Notes: generated by a model not told the origin, from the sequence alone. Shown: positions 25,248 to 34,220, numbered from the stretch's first letter. The stretch is DNA of 64,000 bases from Halorubrum depositum (GCF_007671725.1 NZ_VCNM01000003.1:124001-188000), one strand, 5' to 3'. A program made the numbers and translations.

Positions 25248-25390
25248 GCCCGCACTCCGGCGGGAGCGGCCTAAGGGGCTTCGGAGGCGCGGGAGGGTCG
25301 GCTCCGATCGCGCTCGCGGCGCCGAAGTCGTGAGACGTCTCGCCGCACCCGAACCGAAGCCGTTTGGTTCGGGGGGCTGAATCCGTCCGT

Positions 25391-26722
25391 ATGAACGCGC
25401 TTCGCGTGACGGGCGGCCGCGTCCTCCGCCCGGACGGCTCGGTGACCGAGGCCGACGTGACGATCGACCGCGACGCGGGGCAGATCCTCGCGGTGGGTGA
25501 CGACGCGGCGACCGACGAGACGGGAGCGAACGCCGGGGAGGTACCCGACGCCGACGAGACCCTCGACGCCGAGGGCTCGCTCGTGATCCCCGGGCTCGTC
25601 AACGCGCACACGCACGCCGCGATGACGCTGCTCCGCGGGTACGCCGACGACAAGCCGCTGGACGCGTGGCTCCGGGAGGACATCTGGCCGGCGGAGGCCG
25701 AGCTGACGCCCGACGACATCGAGGCCGGCGCCGCGCTCGGGGCGCTGGAGATGATCCGCTCGGGGACGACCGCGTTCGCGGACATGTACTTCGCGATGGA
25801 CCGGGTCGCCGACGTCGTCGACCGCGCCGGCCTGCGCGCGCGGCTCGGTCACGGGGTCGTGACGGTCGGCAAGAACGAGGCCGACGCCCGCGCCGACGTG
25901 GAGGAGAGCCTCGCGGTCGCCCGCGAGCTCGACGGCGCCGCCGACGGGCGGATCCGGACCGCGTTCATGCCGCACTCGCTGACGACGGTCGGCGAGGAGT
26001 TCCTGCGCGAGGGGGTCGTCGAGGCCCGGGCGGCGGGCGTTCCGGTCCACCTCCACGCGAACGAGACGGTTGAGGAGGTCGACCCCATCGTCGACGAGCG
26101 CGGCGAGCGCCCGATCGCGTACGCGGCCGACCTCGACGCGCTCGGCCCGGACGACTTCTTCGCGCACGGCGTCCACCTCGACGACGCCGAGATCGACCGG
26201 CTCGCCGACGCGGGGACCGCGGTCGTCCACTGCCCGGCCTCGAACATGAAGCTCGCCAGCGGGATGGCGCCCGTCCAGCGGCTCCGCGAGGCGGGGGTCA
26301 CGGTCGCGCTCGGCACCGACGGGGCGGCCTCGAACAACGACCTCGACGTCTTCGACGAGATGCGCGACGCCGCGATGCTCGGGAAGCTCGCCGCGGACGA
26401 CGCAGCGGCGGTCCCGGCCGAGGCGGTCGTGGAGATGGCGACCGCGGCGGGCGCCGACGCGCTCGGCCTCCCCGGCGGGCGGATCGAGCCGGGGGCGGCC
26501 GCCGACTTGGCCGTTGTCGACCTCGACGCGCCGCACCTGACGCCGGTCCACGACCCGGTCTCGCACCTCGCGTACGCGGCGCGCGGGAGCGACGTGCGCC
26601 ACACGGTCTGCGACGGCGAGGTGCTGATGCGCGACCGCGAGGTCCTGACGCTCGACGCCGAGGCGGTCAAGGAGCGCGCCGCGGGCGCCGCCGCCGACCT
26701 CGTCGATCGCGTCGATGGGTAA
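25391..26722 (+). CDS. mtaD: SAH/MTA/adenosine deaminase (MtaD family)
   Basis: A 443-aa amidohydrolase that deaminates 5'-methylthioadenosine and S-adenosylhomocysteine (and possibly adenosine). The metal site is seen in NAHTHAAMTLLRG (HxH, about 75), HLHANETVEE, the VHCPASNMKLASG block and the ALGTDGAASNN aspartate. The closing metal-independent beta-domain has AADLAVVDLDAPHLTP. In several archaea SAH is deaminated to S-inosylhomocysteine before hydrolysis, so its position 1.6 kb upstream of ahcY makes sense for recycling methylation by-products. Separate transcription is likely because a secreted-protein gene lies between. Confidence 0.9.
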   Translation: MNALRVTGGRVLRPDGSVTEADVTIDRDAGQILAVGDDAATDETGANAGEVPDADETLDAEGSLVIPGLVNAHTHAAMTLLRGYADDKPLDAWLREDIWPAEAELTPDDIEAGAALGALEMIRSGTTAFADMYFAMDRVADVVDRAGLRARLGHGVVTVGKNEADARADVEESLAVARELDGAADGRIRTAFMPHSLTTVGEEFLREGVVEARAAGVPVHLHANETVEEVDPIVDERGERPIAYAADLDALGPDDFFAHGVHLDDAEIDRLADAGTAVVHCPASNMKLASGMAPVQRLREAGVTVALGTDGAASNNDLDVFDEMRDAAMLGKLAADDAAAVPAEAVVEMATAAGADALGLPGGRIEPGAAADLAVVDLDAPHLTPVHDPVSHLAYAARGSDVRHTVCDGEVLMRDREVLTLDAEAVKERAAGAAADLVDRVDG

Positions 26723-26934
26723 CCGGCGACGAGCGGTCGCGCTCGGAGCGCGCCCGAGCCGCGGACCCGCTTGCTTCGAGCCCGGACCACGTTGATTCGG
26801 ACAGATTAACGGTCGAAATCCCGCTCGATCCCGAAACGACCGTTACAGCGTCTGAAACCCGGCCACAATTTGGTTAAATCCGGCTTAACCGAGTTCTCTT
26901 TTTATGTGATAAGGGCGGCTGGACCCGAGTGGAC

Positions 26935-28254
26935 ATGAAAGGACGCACGACAGCAATCCTACTGGTCGCGGTCGTCGCGCTCGGCGCGATGACCGGCGTC
27001 GCTGCCGCCGACGGGCACCTCGAGGTGGCCGTCGAGCAAGAAGCGGACGGGACATCGACAGTCACGGTGACCGAGAACGGTACCGCGGTCGAGAACGCCA
27101 CGGTCAACGTGAGCGTGGTCGACGCGGAGAACGAGTCGTACGGCGGGGCGGACGAGTACGCGACGGACGCGAACGGCACCGTCGATCTCCCCACCCCCGA
27201 AGAGGACGTGACGGTCGAGATCACTGCGACCGCCGAGAACGACACCGTCTCGACGACGGCCGATCTCGAGGCGCCCGACGGGCTCGAACTCAACGTGTCG
27301 AACACCGACGGCGAGCCGGTCGTCACGGTGACCGACAACGACACCGCGGTCGACAACGCCTCGGTGAACGTCACGACCGCCGACGAGAACGCCACCTACG
27401 ACGGCGAGGGCGACTACACCACCGACGCGAACGGCACGGTGTCGCTGCCGGCCGCCGCGGAGGACGTCGCGATCGACGTGACCGCCGAGTACGAGAACGA
27501 CTCCGTCTCGACGACGGTCGACCTCGAGGCCCCCGCCGAGGGACTCGCGCTCGACGTGTCGAACACCGACGGTGAGCCCGTCGTCACGGTCACCGACGAC
27601 GGCGAGGCCGCCGAGAACGCCTCGGTGAACGTCACGACCGCCGACGGTCAGAACGTCACCTACGCCGGCGCGGGCGACTACGAGACCGACGAGAACGGCA
27701 CCGTCACCCTCGACGCCGCCGAGGAGAACGTCACGGTCGACGTGACCGCCGAGTACGAGAACGACACCGTCTCGACGACGGTCGACCTGACGACCGGCGA
27801 GGAGGCCGCGGAGGACCGGCCGTTCGGACAGCTCGTCCGCGAGTTCATCGAGCAGATCGGCGACCGCGAGGGCGGCATCGGCGACGCGGTCTCGGACTTC
27901 GTGACGGAGAACAACCCGGGGAACGCGCCTGACCACGCGGGCGGCCCCGGCGGCCCGGACGACGCGGGTAACGACAGCGCCGAGAACGAGAGCGACGCGC
28001 CCGGTATCGGGAACGGCAACGCGCCGGACCGCGCGGGCCAGGGCAACGGCAACGACGGCGAACAGGGCCCTCCGAGCCACGCCGGTAACGGCGACGACGG
28101 CGAGGACGGCGAGGAGGTCGACACGGACGAAGAGGAAGAGGCCGAGGACGGAGACGACGGTGACGACGAGGACGAAGGAGACGACGACGAAGGCGATGAC
28201 GACGAGAACGGCGGAAACGGTCCCGGTAACGGGAACGGCAACGGCCCGCCGTAA
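26935..28254 (+). CDS. Secreted acidic protein with three tandem Ig-like repeats
   Basis: A 439-aa exported protein. A Sec signal peptide is at about 1-25 (MKGRTTAILLVAVVALGAMT, then GVAAADG). Three tandem repeats of about 85-90 residues follow (about 28-120, 120-207, 208-290), each with V-x-VTVTDNDTAVDNASVNVT-like, D-NGTV and DVTAEYENDTVSTTVDL-like segments, suggesting Ig/carboxypeptidase-regulatory-like beta-sandwiches. There are many N-glycosylation sequons (NVS, NVT, NGT, NDT). The C-terminal 130 residues are disordered (Gly, Asn, Pro, Asp, Glu). There is no C-terminal anchor or sortase-like motif, so it may be released or S-layer bound. A TATA-like tttttatg lies about 35 nt upstream. Confidence 0.82.
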   Translation: MKGRTTAILLVAVVALGAMTGVAAADGHLEVAVEQEADGTSTVTVTENGTAVENATVNVSVVDAENESYGGADEYATDANGTVDLPTPEEDVTVEITATAENDTVSTTADLEAPDGLELNVSNTDGEPVVTVTDNDTAVDNASVNVTTADENATYDGEGDYTTDANGTVSLPAAAEDVAIDVTAEYENDSVSTTVDLEAPAEGLALDVSNTDGEPVVTVTDDGEAAENASVNVTTADGQNVTYAGAGDYETDENGTVTLDAAEENVTVDVTAEYENDTVSTTVDLTTGEEAAEDRPFGQLVREFIEQIGDREGGIGDAVSDFVTENNPGNAPDHAGGPGGPDDAGNDSAENESDAPGIGNGNAPDRAGQGNGNDGEQGPPSHAGNGDDGEDGEEVDTDEEEEAEDGDDGDDEDEGDDDEGDDDENGGNGPGNGNGNGPP

Positions 28255-28300
28255 CTGACGGACGACCGAAGTCGTAACCGACGCGCGGGCGGCGCGGGTT

Positions 28301-28317
28301 CCGTTTCTGTTTTTCTC
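28301..28317 (+). terminator. T-rich terminator
   Basis: A pyrimidine/T-rich run (ccgtttctgtttttctc) lies about 47 nt past the secreted-protein stop. Archaeal transcription commonly ends at such T-runs without a hairpin. It separates that gene from ahcY, whose start is 53 nt further on. Confidence 0.55.
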
Positions 28318-28369
28318 GACGCGACCCGGTGTCGGCAGGGTTTAGTGCGCCGTGAGCGAACCGAGTGAC

Positions 28370-29659
28370 ATGAGCGAAACCGCGTATCCGCCGGTGTCGA
28401 AGCATCTCTCGGACGTCGAAGCGGCCCGAGAGGAGGGGCGCCGGAAGATGGACTGGGCGCTCCAGCACATGCCGATCCTGAACGCGCTCCGCGAGGAGTT
28501 CGTGAACGAGCAGCCGCTCGCGGGCGAGACGATCGCGATGGCGATGCACGTCGAGGCGAAGACGGCGAACCTCGTCGAGCTGCTCGCCGACGGCGGCGCC
28601 GAGGTCGCGATCACCGGGTGTAACCCGCTGTCGACCCACGACGACGTGTCGGCCGCGCTCGACACCCACGAGTCGATCACCTCCTACGCGGTCCGGGGCG
28701 TCGACGACGAGGAGTACTACGACGCGATGCACGCCTGTATCGCCCACGACCCAACCATCACCGTCGACGACGGGATGGACATGGTGAAGCTCGTCCACGA
28801 GGAGTACCCCGACCTCATCGACTCCATCGTCGGCGGCGCCGAGGAGACGACCACGGGCGTCCACCGCCTGCGCGCGATGGACGCCGACGGGGAGCTCAAC
28901 TATCCCGTCTTCGCGGTGAACGACACGCCGATGAAGCAGCTGTTCGACAACGTCCACGGGACGGGAGAGTCGTCGCTGGCGACCATCGCGATGACGACGA
29001 ACCTCTCGTGGGCCGGCAAGAACGTCGTCGTCGGCGGCTACGGCCAGTGCGGCAAGGGCGTCGCGAAGAAAGCGTCGGGCCAGAACGCGAACGTCATCGT
29101 CTGCGAGGTCGACCCGCGGAAGGCGCTCGAAGCGCACATGGAGGGGTACGAGGTTCTCCCGATGGCCGAGGCCGCCGAGAAGGGCGACGTGTTCATCACG
29201 ACGACGGGGAACCGCGACGTGATCACCCGCGAGCACTTCGAACGGATGGGGGACGGGGTCCTCCTCGCGAACGCCGGCCACTTCGACGTCGAGGTGAACT
29301 TAGAGGACCTCGACGACCTCGCCGTGGACCGCTACGAGGTCCGCGACGGCGTCGAGGGGTTCGAGATGGACGACGGCCGCGTCCTGAACGTGCTCGCCGA
29401 AGGGCGGCTCGTCAACCTCGCCGCCCCCATCTCGCTCGGCCACCCGGTCGAGGTGATGGACCAGAGCTTCGGCGTCCAGGCGGTCGTCGTCCGCGAACTC
29501 GCGGAGAACGGCGAGGCGTACGAGCCCGGCGTCCACGACGTCCCCGACGAGCTCGACCGCGAGGTCGCCGAGATCAAGCTCGCCGCCGAGGGCGTCGAAC
29601 ACGACGCGCTCACCGACGAGCAGCGCGAGTACATGGGCAGCTGGGAGCACGGGACGTGA
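28370..29659 (+). CDS. ahcY: Adenosylhomocysteinase
   Basis: A 429-aa S-adenosylhomocysteine hydrolase that splits SAH into adenosine and homocysteine, relieving inhibition of methyltransferases. The NAD-binding motif GYGQCGKGVAKKASG is at about 224-238. Other family blocks are MHVEAKTANLVELLADGGAEV, CNPLSTHDDVSAAL, GGAEETTTGVHRLRAM, NDTPMKQLFDNVHGTGES and the C-terminal SIxxxLGHPVEVMDQSF-like segment. ATG 28370 gives MSETAYPPVSKHL; a GTG at 28352 is an in-frame alternative. The archaeal form lacks the C-terminal K-x-x-x-YRY of eukaryotic enzymes, ending in EQREYMGSWEHGT. Confidence 0.95.
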   Translation: MSETAYPPVSKHLSDVEAAREEGRRKMDWALQHMPILNALREEFVNEQPLAGETIAMAMHVEAKTANLVELLADGGAEVAITGCNPLSTHDDVSAALDTHESITSYAVRGVDDEEYYDAMHACIAHDPTITVDDGMDMVKLVHEEYPDLIDSIVGGAEETTTGVHRLRAMDADGELNYPVFAVNDTPMKQLFDNVHGTGESSLATIAMTTNLSWAGKNVVVGGYGQCGKGVAKKASGQNANVIVCEVDPRKALEAHMEGYEVLPMAEAAEKGDVFITTTGNRDVITREHFERMGDGVLLANAGHFDVEVNLEDLDDLAVDRYEVRDGVEGFEMDDGRVLNVLAEGRLVNLAAPISLGHPVEVMDQSFGVQAVVVRELAENGEAYEPGVHDVPDELDREVAEIKLAAEGVEHDALTDEQREYMGSWEHGT

Positions 29660-29683
29660 GCGGTCAACGGTATTAATAAGAAA

Positions 29684-29954
29684 GAATGCGGTGGCGCGCG
29701 CCTCCGAGTGGCCGACAGGCCACGAGGAGCGCGTGCGAGGGACGCGGCGAACGCGAGCGGCGAAGCCGCGAGCCGTGAGCCGCGAGGCTGGGGAGGCGTG
29801 AGGTGCGGTCGCGGTGCGGTCGGGTGGGACTCAAAGGGGCAGCCGGCGAAGCGGGCGCAGGCGACGTAAGCACCGCAGCGAGGGAGTGAGCGAAGCGAAC
29901 GACCGAGTGAGGCGCGCAGCGAGCGTGCGCCCGCTTCGCCGGCTGGGGCTTTGG
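29684..29954 (+). ncRNA. Dispersed structured repeat, copy A
   Basis: A 271-nt element homologous to 50311-50554. A TATA-like tattaataag (29671-29680) precedes it. It has a hairpin gtggcc-gaca-ggccac (29708-29723), a conserved ggctggggaggcgtgaggtgcggt block, a conserved caaaggggcag, and a 19-bp perfect long-range stem (29841-29859 with 29926-29944), ending in ctggggctttgg. The stem is preserved in copy B with different bases, so selection on base pairing is likely. It is probably a non-coding RNA, or otherwise a short non-autonomous repeat. The family's name and role are unknown to me. It occupies most of the 454-nt gap after ahcY. Confidence 0.6.
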
Positions 29955-30113
29955 CGGTGTTCACCGAGTCGTCGGCAGGAGCAATTTATAACCGATCGAC
30001 AGAGAGGCCGATCTCGTACAGCCCACCACCATCAACAACGGCGATGGATACCGACCACGGACACTGATCTGGGCCTCGCGCCCTTTTTGACCGACAACCA
30101 CGTACGAGTAGTA

Positions 30114-30881
30114 GTGACAGTCACGAGCGTCCACGACCCGAGCCACCGCGAGGCCCTCTGGGAGCTGGAGGACGCCTTCGAGCGCGGCGACCTGATCAGC
30201 GTCTTCGGGCGCTGCACGGTCAGCTACGAGGGCCGCGCCGCCTCGGACCTCGGCGCCGGCGACCGGCTGCTCGTGTTGAAGCCCGACGGCGCCGCCCTCG
30301 TCCACACCGACGAGGGTCGCCAACCCGTCAACTGGCAGCCGCCGGGGTCGGAACACCGCGCCGCGGTCCGCGAGGGTCGGCTCCGGGTGCGCTCGACCCG
30401 AACGAATCCCGACGAGACGCTCACGGTGCGGTTCGAGCGGGTCCACCAGCTCTCCGCGATGGCGGTCACCGGCGGGCGCGACCTCACCCTCCACGGCAGC
30501 GAGGAGGACCTCCGGACCCGAATCCTAGAGCGCCCCGAACTCGTCGAGTCGGGGTTCGAGCCGAAGGCGACCGAGCGCCCCTCCAGCGCCGGCCCGATGG
30601 ACGTGTTCGGCGTCGACGCCGACGGCACCCCGGTCGTCGTCGAGCTGAAGCGCCGGCGCGTCGGCCCGGACGCGGTCGGCCAGCTCGCGCGGTACGTGCG
30701 GGCGCTCCGCGAGGAGTTGGGAGCAGAAGAGCCCGACGGCGACGAAGGCAGCAACGACGACGAGACCGACCCCGTCGTCCGCGGCGTCCTCGTCGCGCCC
30801 TCGGTCACGGATCGGGCCGCCGAGCGGCTGGCGGACCGGGGGTTCGACCACGTCGCGCTCGGACCGACGCCCGAGGAGTGA
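30114..30881 (+). CDS. nucS: Endonuclease NucS (EndoMS)
   Basis: A 255-aa single-strand/mismatch-specific endonuclease. The N-terminal DNA-binding half (about 1-125) holds GRCTVSYEGRAASDLGAGDRLLVLKPDG and the C-terminal RecB-like nuclease (about 130-255) holds MDVFGVDADGTPVVVELKRRRVGPDAVGQLARYV, giving the D-ExK-Q active site. In archaea NucS/EndoMS cuts both strands at G/T-type mismatches and works with the sliding clamp. A GTG start at 30114 is chosen to give MTVTSVHDPS, the family's usual beginning; upstream in-frame codons run into the AT-rich promoter. The C-terminal PCNA-binding box is not obvious. Confidence 0.88.
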   Translation: MTVTSVHDPSHREALWELEDAFERGDLISVFGRCTVSYEGRAASDLGAGDRLLVLKPDGAALVHTDEGRQPVNWQPPGSEHRAAVREGRLRVRSTRTNPDETLTVRFERVHQLSAMAVTGGRDLTLHGSEEDLRTRILERPELVESGFEPKATERPSSAGPMDVFGVDADGTPVVVELKRRRVGPDAVGQLARYVRALREELGAEEPDGDEGSNDDETDPVVRGVLVAPSVTDRAAERLADRGFDHVALGPTPEE

Positions 30882-30967
30882 GGCGGTGAGGGCCGCGAAA
30901 CGGACCGACAACGCCGCGGTATCGAAGGGTTTATCGCCGCAGCGCGGGCTACATCGGGCAAGTAGCC

Positions 30968-31498
30968 ATGTCTGACAAACCCGCCTCTATGTATCGGACG
31001 ATCGACAAGCCGTCGTACACCCGCCGCGAATACATCACCGGGATCCCCGGCTCGAAGATCGCCCAGCACAACATGGGCGACCTCTCCTCGGAGCCCGACG
31101 ACTACCCCGTCCAGATCAGCCTCCGCGTCGAGGAGGAGCTCCAGATCCGGCACGGCTCGCTGGAGAGCGCGCGCCTCTCGGCGAACCGCCACCTGATCAA
31201 GGAGCTCGGCGAGGGCAACTACAAGATGACCCTCCGCAAGTTCCCCCACCAGGTCATCCGGGAGAACAAGCAGGCGACCGGCGCCGGCGCGGACCGCGTC
31301 TCCGACGGGATGCGGCAGGCGTTCGGCAAGCCGGTCGGGACGGCCGCCCGCCTGAACGCGGACGACGTCGTCTTCACCGCGTACTGCGACGTCGAGCAGG
31401 CGCCCGCGGTGAAGGAGGCGTTCCGCCGCGCGTACAACAAGCTCTCGCCCCCGTGCCGGATCACGGTCGACCGCGGCGAGGAGCTCCTCGTCTCGTAA
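30968..31498 (+). CDS. rpl10e: Ribosomal protein L10e (uL16)
   Basis: A 176-aa large-subunit protein, the archaeal/eukaryotic L10e counterpart of bacterial L16, located near the peptidyl transferase centre and the P site. Recognised by [74 protein letters not shown] and the C-terminal [12 protein letters not shown]. It is monocistronic with a TATA-like ggtttatcg about 35 nt upstream. Length matches the family exactly. Confidence 0.97.
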   Translation: MSDKPASMYRTIDKPSYTRREYITGIPGSKIAQHNMGDLSSEPDDYPVQISLRVEEELQIRHGSLESARLSANRHLIKELGEGNYKMTLRKFPHQVIRENKQATGAGADRVSDGMRQAFGKPVGTAARLNADDVVFTAYCDVEQAPAVKEAFRRAYNKLSPPCRITVDRGEELLVS

Positions 31499-31639
31499 TT
31501 CCACGACCCTTTTCGAGGCGCGGTTCTCGCGGCCGCGAGCGACGCGGCCGACGTCGAAGCGGTAGACTCGCGTGACGCCGCGAACCCGCCGCACGGCGAG
31601 CCGAACCCCTGAAATACCTTCCTCGCGTACCGACGGGTA

Positions 31640-33694
31640 GTGTCACAGCAGTTGGCCGAGGTCGAGACGCTGTTCCTCCACGAGGCGCGGAGCGACTACA
31701 CCGTCGTCGCGAACCGGGACGGGAACCGGGTGCTCCGCGGGCGGCTCGAACTCAAGGAGACCTCCGCGGGCCCGCGCCCGGGGAAGTTCCGCGTGGTCCG
31801 CGACGGCGAGGACCACCCCCGCCAGCCCGGCGAGTTCGTCGACCTCGCCCGCGCGGCCGACCGGATCCGCATCTCCGAGCAGACGTCGCCGGAGAACCGG
31901 AAGCGGCTGGAGGCGATGCTCGACGGCTACCAGCTGGAGGCGACGGCCGTCCGGACCTGCCGGCGCTGCGCGAACGACGGCCGATACGGGCCGATCACGA
32001 GCGAGAGCGCGGTCGAGCACAACGACGAGCTGATCTGCCGCGACTGCGCCCGCAGGGAGCTGGAGCGGGAGCTCTCGTACAAAGGCGAGTTCACCGGCGC
32101 CGCCGAGGAGCGGTTGGAGGAGCTGCTGTACGAGTCCGGCGACTTGGACCGGATCGTCAACCTCCTGCAGGGCGGGCTCGACCCCGACCTCACGAAGTAC
32201 GACGAGGTCTCCGCCAACGTCGACGACGTGAGCCCCGTGCGCACCGAGGACCTCGACCTCCACCCGGACCTCTCCGCGCACCTGCAGGGCCGCTTCGAGG
32301 AGCTGCTCCCGGTCCAGAGCCTCTCGGTGCGGAACGGCCTCCTCGACGGCGACGACCAGCTCGTCGTGAGCGCGACCGCGACCGGGAAGACCCTCGTGGG
32401 TGAGCTGACCGGAATCGACCGGGCGCTGAAGGGAGAGGGGAAGCTCCTCTTCTTGGTCCCCCTCGTCGCGCTCGCCAACCAGAAGCACGAGGACTTCAGG
32501 GACCGCTACGGCGACCGGCTGAACGTCTCGATCCGCGTCGGCTCCTCGCGGGTGAACGACGACGGCAACCGCTTCGACCCGAACGCCGACGTGATCGTCG
32601 GCACCTACGAGGGGATCGACCACGCGCTCCGGACCGGGAAGGACCTCGGCGACGTCGGCACGGTCGTCATCGACGAGGTCCACACGCTGAAGGAGGGCGA
32701 GCGCGGCCACCGGCTCGACGGGCTCATCTCCCGGCTGAAGTACTACAGCGAGAACCGGATGGAGACGCACTCCGGGTACGGCGGCACGCAGTTCGTCTAC
32801 CTCTCCGCGACCGTCGGGAACCCGGAGTGGCTCGCCGAGAAGCTCCGGGCGACGCTCATCGAGTACGAGGAGCGCCCCGTCCCGATCGAGCGCCACGTCA
32901 CCTTCGCGGACAGCCGCGAGAAGGCGCAGATCGCCGACAAGCTGGTGAAGCGGGAGTTCGACACGAAGTCGTCGAAGGGGTACCGCGGCCAGACGATCGT
33001 CTTCACCAACTCCCGGCGGCGCTGCCACGAGATCAGCCGGAAGCTCCGGTACGACTCCGCGCCGTACCACGCCGGCCTCGACTACAAGCGCCGGAAGAAG
33101 GTCGAACGACAGTTCGGGAACCAGGACCTCTCCGCGGTCGTCACCACCGCGGCGCTCGCCGCCGGCGTCGACTTCCCCGCCTCGCAGGTGATCTTCGACT
33201 CGCTGGCGATGGGGATCGAGTGGCTCTCCGTCCAGGAGTTCTCGCAGATGCTCGGGCGCGCCGGGCGCCCGGACTACCACGACCGCGGGCGCGTCTACCT
33301 CCTCGTCGAGCCCGACGGCGTCTACCACAACTCGATGGACCGCACCGAAGACGAGGTCGCATTCACCCTGCTCAAGGGGGAGATGGAGGACGTCGCGACC
33401 CACTACGACGAGGCGGCCGCCGTCGAGGAGACGCTGGCGAACGTCGTCGTCGCGGGCAAGAAGGCCAAGCGGCTCAACGACCGGATGATCGGCGAGGTGC
33501 CGACGAAACACGCGGTCGGGAAGCTGTTAGAGTGGGAGTTCATCGACGGCTTCGATCCGACGCCGCTGGGCCGGGGCGTGACGCGGCACTTCCTCGCGCC
33601 CGACGAGGCGTTCTTCATCCTCGACGCGGTCCGGAAGGGGACCGATCCGTACCAGATCGTCGCCGACCTCGAACTGCGCGACGACGAGGAGTGA
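31640..33694 (+). CDS. Zinc-finger SF2 helicase (Ski2/DEAD-like)
   Basis: A 684-aa superfamily 2 helicase. Two CxxC pairs (CRRC at about 107-110, CRDC at about 133-136) form an N-terminal zinc finger. The motor has motif I SATATGKT (about 243-250), motif II DEVH (about 345-348), motif III LSATVGNP, motif IV-V IVFTNSRRRCHEI and TTAALAAGVDFPA, and motif VI QMLGRAGRPDYHDRG. The Hel308/Ski2-like arrangement suggests ATP-driven unwinding of RNA or DNA in decay or repair. It starts with GTG at 31640. It lies between L10e and the tRNA-Pro gene; the substrate is unknown. Confidence 0.88.
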   Translation: MSQQLAEVETLFLHEARSDYTVVANRDGNRVLRGRLELKETSAGPRPGKFRVVRDGEDHPRQPGEFVDLARAADRIRISEQTSPENRKRLEAMLDGYQLEATAVRTCRRCANDGRYGPITSESAVEHNDELICRDCARRELERELSYKGEFTGAAEERLEELLYESGDLDRIVNLLQGGLDPDLTKYDEVSANVDDVSPVRTEDLDLHPDLSAHLQGRFEELLPVQSLSVRNGLLDGDDQLVVSATATGKTLVGELTGIDRALKGEGKLLFLVPLVALANQKHEDFRDRYGDRLNVSIRVGSSRVNDDGNRFDPNADVIVGTYEGIDHALRTGKDLGDVGTVVIDEVHTLKEGERGHRLDGLISRLKYYSENRMETHSGYGGTQFVYLSATVGNPEWLAEKLRATLIEYEERPVPIERHVTFADSREKAQIADKLVKREFDTKSSKGYRGQTIVFTNSRRRCHEISRKLRYDSAPYHAGLDYKRRKKVERQFGNQDLSAVVTTAALAAGVDFPASQVIFDSLAMGIEWLSVQEFSQMLGRAGRPDYHDRGRVYLLVEPDGVYHNSMDRTEDEVAFTLLKGEMEDVATHYDEAAAVEETLANVVVAGKKAKRLNDRMIGEVPTKHAVGKLLEWEFIDGFDPTPLGRGVTRHFLAPDEAFFILDAVRKGTDPYQIVADLELRDDEE

Positions 33695-33794
33695 GACCGG
33701 GTCGCCGCGGGGCGAGCGACGCGGCGAGCCGACCGAACGCGACCTGACCGCGCAACGAAACGCTTTACCGGCCGATGCGGGTACGTATGGACGC

Positions 33795-33865
33795 GGGACC
33801 GTGGGTTAGTGGTATACTCCGGGCCTTGGGTGCCCGTGACCCCGGTTCGAATCCGGGCGGTCCCA
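33795..33865 (+). tRNA. tRNA-Pro (TGG)
   Basis: Folds as a complete cloverleaf: acceptor GGGACCG with CGGTCCC, anticodon stem CGGGC/GCCCG with loop CTTGGGT giving anticodon TGG, T arm CCCGG-TTCGAAT-CCGGG, discriminator A at 33865. The CCA is not encoded. The last 24 nt including the acceptor end recur at 33948-33971, a sign of past tRNA-targeted integration. Confidence 0.96.
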
Positions 33866-33947
33866 CTCTGCTGCTGCGAGCGATACCGCGAGCAGCAGCA
33901 GTGGCAGCTGATTCGAAGCAGGGAGCGGAATGAAGTGGAGCGACCGA

Positions 33948-33971
33948 GGTTCGAATCCGGGCGGTCCCACT
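33948..33971 (+). repeat. Duplicated 3' end of tRNA-Pro (att-like)
   Basis: Exact 24-nt copy of 33844-33867, covering the T arm and acceptor 3' strand of tRNA-Pro plus two flanking bases. It lies 104 nt downstream. Integrases often use tRNA 3' ends as attB, leaving such duplicates, so this looks like an att scar from an excised or deleted element. An imperfect inverted repeat (ctgctgct/agcagcag) fills part of the 82-nt spacer. Confidence 0.75.
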
Positions 33972-34104
33972 TTCGCGGCGCGGACAACACCGAGAGCGGC
34001 GGCAGGCGGTGTCCGGAACGGTGCGTCGACGGCTCGATCGAGGCCGACCGGCCCGCCGCCTTTCGAAATCCTTTTGTCTCGATTCGGCGTTAGTCCGAGT
34101 GCGA

Positions 34105-34178
34105 GCCGCCTTAGCTCAGACTGGGAGAGCACTCGACTGAAGATCGAGCTGTCCCCCGTTCAAATCGGGGAGGCGGCA
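34105..34178 (+). tRNA. tRNA-Phe (GAA)
   Basis: Complete 74-nt cloverleaf: acceptor GCCGCCT/AGGCGGC, D arm GCTC/GAGC, anticodon stem CTCGA/TCGAG with loop CTGAAGA giving anticodon GAA, T arm CCCCG-TTCAAAT-CGGGG, discriminator A. CCA is not encoded. Its 3' portion is repeated at 34285-34306 and, in degenerate form, in 34344-34434; a truncated relative occurs at 35835-35890. Confidence 0.96.
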
Positions 34179-34190
34179 TATTTCGAGACG

Positions 34191-34220
34191 GTGAGCGGAG
34201 CGAACCGTCGAGAAAACGAC
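34191..34220 (+). repeat. Direct repeat, left copy
   Basis: This 30-nt sequence starts 13 nt after tRNA-Phe and matches 37491-37520 at 28 of 30 positions (differences at positions 2 and 26). The two copies bracket about 3.3 kb holding the ParB-like and VWA genes. The motif is Gly/Arg-like GAGCGGAGCGA-rich, a style common in haloarchaeal spacers, so independent origin is possible. Confidence 0.55.

Noticed and set aside
29332-29964. ORFs over structured repeat copies A and B
   Set aside because: Frames in both copies differ and are not conserved as protein; the conserved signal is base pairing.
33806-34132. Minus-strand ORFs over the tRNA genes with RPDSNRG-type peptides
   Set aside because: These are translations of the complement of tRNA 3' ends, a well-known annotation artefact.
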